A DNA stretch of 64,000 nt from Petunia secreta (taxonomy: Eukaryota > Streptophyta > Magnoliopsida > Solanales > Solanaceae). The DNA lies in the NCBI GenBank assembly GCA_029990175.1, contig JARKIP010000011.1:24278001-24342000 (forward strand). Reading direction: 5' to 3'. Below the pieces are notes generated by a model. The model did not search any database, was not told where the DNA came from, and saw only the letters and a program-made list of their open reading frames with translations. How positions within the stretch are numbered: position 1 is the stretch's first letter; every line of letters starts with the position of its first letter. The position numbers and the translations under genes were made by a program. Positions 60,546-64,000 of this stretch are shown one piece after another.

Positions 60546-62240
60546 TTAAATAGTATTATCTCGTTCGAGTTTATATGACAATATATTTTTTTAGTTCATT
60601 TTAAGAAAATATCAATTTTTGTAAATTTGAAAACAGTTTAACCTAAATTCTTATTGTATCTAAAATGAGAAACATTTATATCCATAAAAATGTTTTAGTG
60701 TTGTTTATGACGGCAAGTCTCATCAGATTTCTTTTCTTTCTCTAAAACTTCGTGCCCGTTCAAATTTTGGCACATAATTTGAAATGAATAAGGTTGTTTT
60801 ATTCAAAGATAATTGAAATGAATGAGGTTCTCTTTGCAAATATATTTTTATTGTGTATTTTCTATTCTAGTACGTTTTCATAATTTTATTTTCTTTTAGC
60901 CGAAGGTCTATTGGAAATAGCCTCTCCACTTTGATGGGGGTAAGATTTGCATACGTCTCATCTTTTCCAGACCCCACTCGTGAGATATCACTGGGCTTGT
61001 TATTGTTGTTGTTGTATAATAATTTCATAACCTCTCTTCTGGTTTGGATTCCTAACACTGACTTCCCTTATCGCTTGCAATACTCCGCCTACATTCCTTA
61101 TTTTGATCGCGTGTAACAAATTTTTTAACTTATTTATCATTAATTAAATAGAGGTCCGCTTCGCTCCCATATTCTCACAGTATTCTTAATCTCTTTTGTT
61201 AGAGAAATCAACTATAGATTGCAATATATAATTCTTTAATCGTTTATGGTTGAAATGTAAGAATATCAATTTTTCAGCTCAAAAGTTCAAGATTTTACAG
61301 GAGTGTAAATTCTTGGATATTTTTTCTACTTTTGTTGGAGTTTAGTTCAAAAGTTTAGGATTCTTTTGAAAAGCTTTGAACTAAACTCTATGATTTTTTT
61401 TTTCTTGAAGTTTGGACGGTTATGGCTATACTTCTAAACTTTACACAATATTTGTAAAGCGATTATTTGTCAAAATTACTATTAATTCTCCTCTAAGATA
61501 AGCTAATCAATATAATGGTCGTATAACTCTATCTCAGGAATAGAGTTTTAGGAGGAATAAAGGAAATGACCTTTCATACAGTTTTGCAATTTTACTAAAA
61601 AAATGTCCCTACATAAATCTGTTAAGTTATTTTGGTAAATTTTCAATTTTATAAAGGATTACAAAATCAAATTTATGATGAAGTCTCCTTTCGATACTAC
61701 TATTATTTTTCCGCTAAGAGAATGGGAAAACAAAATTAGATTTTCCCTTTGCAATTACGGGAATTGAAATCTACTGAAACAATTTGTCCATTTAGTTTCA
61801 TTGAATTGATAGGAAGGGTATCTAACTGAGTCTATGAACTTATTTTTCATCTAGCAGTCATTACTCATTAGACAACTCTAGCCGCGTGGCTATCAAGTAG
61901 AGTACTAAGCTGCCAATTACGTAGTACGTGTGAACTCAAAACTTTGCGGGTCCCACGTTTTATAAGAGCTGCAGTATATTTCTAGAGGACACATCAGGCA
62001 AGCGATGAAAGTGGTCCAATTATTTTGTCCAATACGGAAACAGTACGTACACTAAGCTTCCAAGTACAACAACGTTAAACAATTAAAATTACAGTATACC
62101 GGAAAAGTCCTCATGGTCGGTAAGCATGTTGACCATGAGGTGCTTATTCCCATTTATAGTATAAGGATAGAAATGGTATCGCCTAATATGTGGTATTGGT
62201 TTTTGAGGTATAGCGTGTATCAAAATAGAAAGGAAAAATA
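60546..62240. other. Gene-free AT-rich strip with one SINE fragment
   Basis: No gene seen. The SINE is listed separately. The rest is unique-looking AT-rich DNA. Confidence 0.5.
60895..61018 (+). mobile_element. TS-type SINE 3' fragment
   Basis: GGTCTATTGGAAATAGCCTC, then a GGGGTAAGATTTGCATACG block, CCAGACCCCACT, and the tail TTGTTATTGTTGTTGTTG. The tail and the order of blocks fit the Solanaceae TS SINE. Confidence 0.75.
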
Positions 62241-62940
62241 TAGGGAGGTTTAGGTCTCATTTCTTTTTGTTTTGTGCAAATCGTTTTACCTTTATGCGTG
62301 AGTAATGAGTCAGACTTTTGCCGTGATACTTTCCTATTCGACGATTTACAAATTCGAAAATGATGTAAAGTGCCAAGACTTTATTGGGTAAAAATCGACT
62401 CGCGATGATTCGCCTCGGTCGCGCAGTCCGATAATGACCGAGGACATGACAACAAGCTAAAGATCGACACAAGCAAGTGGGTCACCGAAGTCATACTTCA
62501 AGGTAGTCACCGAAGGCAAGCCGTAAGCTAAGCTTCGGTGATGTTCACCTCGAGCGAACAGCAAGGCCTCCCCACCGAGGTCATATATATGCGCCTCGGT
62601 GAGCAGCCTCGGTTCCAGCGACTCTGCAGCCCACTACTTCAGCCCACTAACTCCTTCAAATAATGCCAAGACCGTGGGCCAGAGCACAAGGGATAATGGA
62701 GAACGTGGGCAAGACTCCTAAGCCTATAAATAACACTTCATTTTGTACTATAGGGATCCAGAAAGACATACTGAAACTCTGCCCAAATTTGTACTCACAA
62801 TCATATATTAAAATCAAGTTATTCTTTCACATTTACATCTGTTTGTGTATTTATTTAACTTTGATACGAAGATTTGCTTATATTCGAATCCAAATTCGAT
62901 TTGTTATCCTAAAACTGATTTAGGCCCATATAAATTGAAG
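62240..62940 (+). repeat. 5' LTR (approximate) of a gypsy element entering the right edge
   Basis: G+C-richer DNA with CTCGGT words, a TATA box CCTATAAATA (62723-62732) and start-like region, ending near TATAAATT. It is followed by GAAGCCGTCTGTGGGGAT, which resembles the PBS context of plant gypsy elements (GCGCCGTCTGTGGG). The left end is not fixed. Confidence 0.5.
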
Positions 62941-63022
62941 CCGTCTGTGGGGATATAAGCAGAAACGCTTTGTTCCAAAGTTTCACGTCCTTTTTCGTCA
63001 AAGCTTACAGTTCAACGACGTT

Positions 63023-64000
63023 ATGGCTGATAACAGTGATAATCTTAATGAACGGGCTGGCGCTCTGTCGAGCCAACAACCTATATCACCAATGACAACC
63101 GAAGAGTTCCAAGCTTACGTTGTCAACACGTTGAGAGCTCTCCAAAATCGACAGGATGAGCAAGCCAACATCAATGCTGAGTTCCGCGCTTCGTTGGAAG
63201 CGAGGAACAGCGCTGCACCGAACGGCAACCAGCCTTCGGCTCCAGGAGGAGGCATTCCGACTTTCGTTCCTACGAGCGCGATAATAGGGGGACCTCTTAA
63301 TGGAGCCACGTCTGGGGGTTCGGGAAATGCACCGGGCACAACGCCACAATTCGGGACGATTCCCATCGTGGCTAAGACAATATCCTCGGTCGATGTTGAA
63401 AAATTGACCAGGGAAATTGAGGCTCGCATCGAGGCACGCGTGGAAAAGCGCCTCGAGGGCGTGCCGGGGTTGACAAAGGAGGAAGATAATCTTGATATTG
63501 ATCAATACAGGGAGCTGCCCTTCAAGCCCGAAGCGGCTCCAGCCCCAACCCCCAAGAACTTCAAACTCATGTTTTTGAAGAAATATGATGGGACTACCGA
63601 CCCCAGGGAACATATAAGAGAATACATGGCCATGGTAAAGAGCAACGACTTAATGACAATAGAGCTCGAGTCGATGTTCCTAAAAAGGTTTGGCGAGTCC
63701 TTGGAGAAAGGAGCTCTGCGTTGGTACATGTGCTTACCAGCGGGGTCGATTTCCACCTTCAAGGAAATGTCCAGCGCCTTCGTCAAGGAACACACCGGAG
63801 CTCAAAAGATCCTTCAAAGAAAGGAGGATATATGTGAAGTAAAACAGAAGCCCGGCGAGCCATTAAAGGAATTCCTCGAGCGCTTTCACGCCGAGCGCAT
63901 GGAATTGCCTCAGATGGATGATACCCTGGCCATCATGGTATTTGAAAAGGGAATCAATATTCGTAATTATGACGCCGCTGCCGAATTGCGAAAAGAGCTC
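63023..64000 (+). CDS. Gypsy gag polyprotein, partial (runs off window)
   Basis: ATG 63023 (MADNSDNLNERAG) opens a frame of 326 codons with no stop to the edge. N-terminal part: a helical segment (TTEEFQAYVVNTLRALQNRQ), then a Gly/Pro-rich linker. From about 63550 it is a Retrotrans_gag domain (KYDGTTDPREHI, ALRWYMCLPAGSI, FHAERMELPQ). The intact frame suggests a much younger element than the one at 29-33 kb. The other frames on the opposite strand here are shadows. Confidence 0.85.
   Translation, partial: MADNSDNLNERAGALSSQQPISPMTTEEFQAYVVNTLRALQNRQDEQANINAEFRASLEARNSAAPNGNQPSAPGGGIPTFVPTSAIIGGPLNGATSGGSGNAPGTTPQFGTIPIVAKTISSVDVEKLTREIEARIEARVEKRLEGVPGLTKEEDNLDIDQYRELPFKPEAAPAPTPKNFKLMFLKKYDGTTDPREHIREYMAMVKSNDLMTIELESMFLKRFGESLEKGALRWYMCLPAGSISTFKEMSSAFVKEHTGAQKILQRKEDICEVKQKPGEPLKEFLERFHAERMELPQMDDTLAIMVFEKGINIRNYDAAAELRKEL

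Noticed and set aside
63086..63795. Frames on the - strand up to 175 aa at the right edge
   Set aside because: They overlap the gypsy gag frame on +, which has a recognisable gag domain; the - frames are shadows.

Overview
This is eukaryotic plant nuclear DNA, AT-rich and dominated by transposons. Spliced genes with GT..AG introns, plant housekeeping proteins and the repeat types present (TS-type SINEs with a TTG tail, a Stowaway MITE with the CTCCGTCCCAATTTATGTG end) point to an asterid, most probably a member of the Solanaceae. Species cannot be decided from the window.

Bases 1 to about 28,915 look like one very large Mutator-like transposon region of the kind that carries Ulp1 protease genes (Kaonashi-type MULE). 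It holds five diverged copies of a ULP1-like cysteine protease gene (A, B and C on the + strand; E and F on the - strand), two small coiled-coil genes with their own TATA boxes, and a MURA-type DDE transposase gene with SWIM and CCHC zinc fingers near its right end. Copies B and C are a 5.8-6.0 kb tandem duplication and carry an N-terminal DUF1985 domain. E and F do not show it. Every protease copy has at least one visible lesion. The noncoding parts and the introns of this whole region are packed with the palindrome GTATAC, often as hyphenated inverted pairs. The motif nearly vanishes to the right of 28.9 kb, so it marks the element and may be a protein-binding array.

From about 29,040 to 33,042 lies the 5' part of a degenerate Ty3/gypsy retrotransposon (- strand; LTR, primer binding site, gag, protease, RT, RNase H, start of integrase). 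Then come three ordinary, apparently intact host genes: an alpha-type Aurora kinase (33,443-36,688, +, nine exons, 291 aa), a cytosolic-type ATP-dependent phosphofructokinase (40,489-48,134, -, thirteen exons, 491 aa) and a profilin (58,226-59,860, +, three exons, 131 aa). They act in cell division, glycolysis and actin dynamics and share no obvious pathway.

Between the host genes are a 2.0-kb non-autonomous MULE with a perfect 9-bp target duplication, a 1.06-kb element with long inverted repeats, a dead L1-type LINE (57.8-53.0 kb, -), SINE fragments, and hAT-like and Stowaway MITEs. The window ends inside another gypsy element, whose gag frame is open from 63,023 to the edge.
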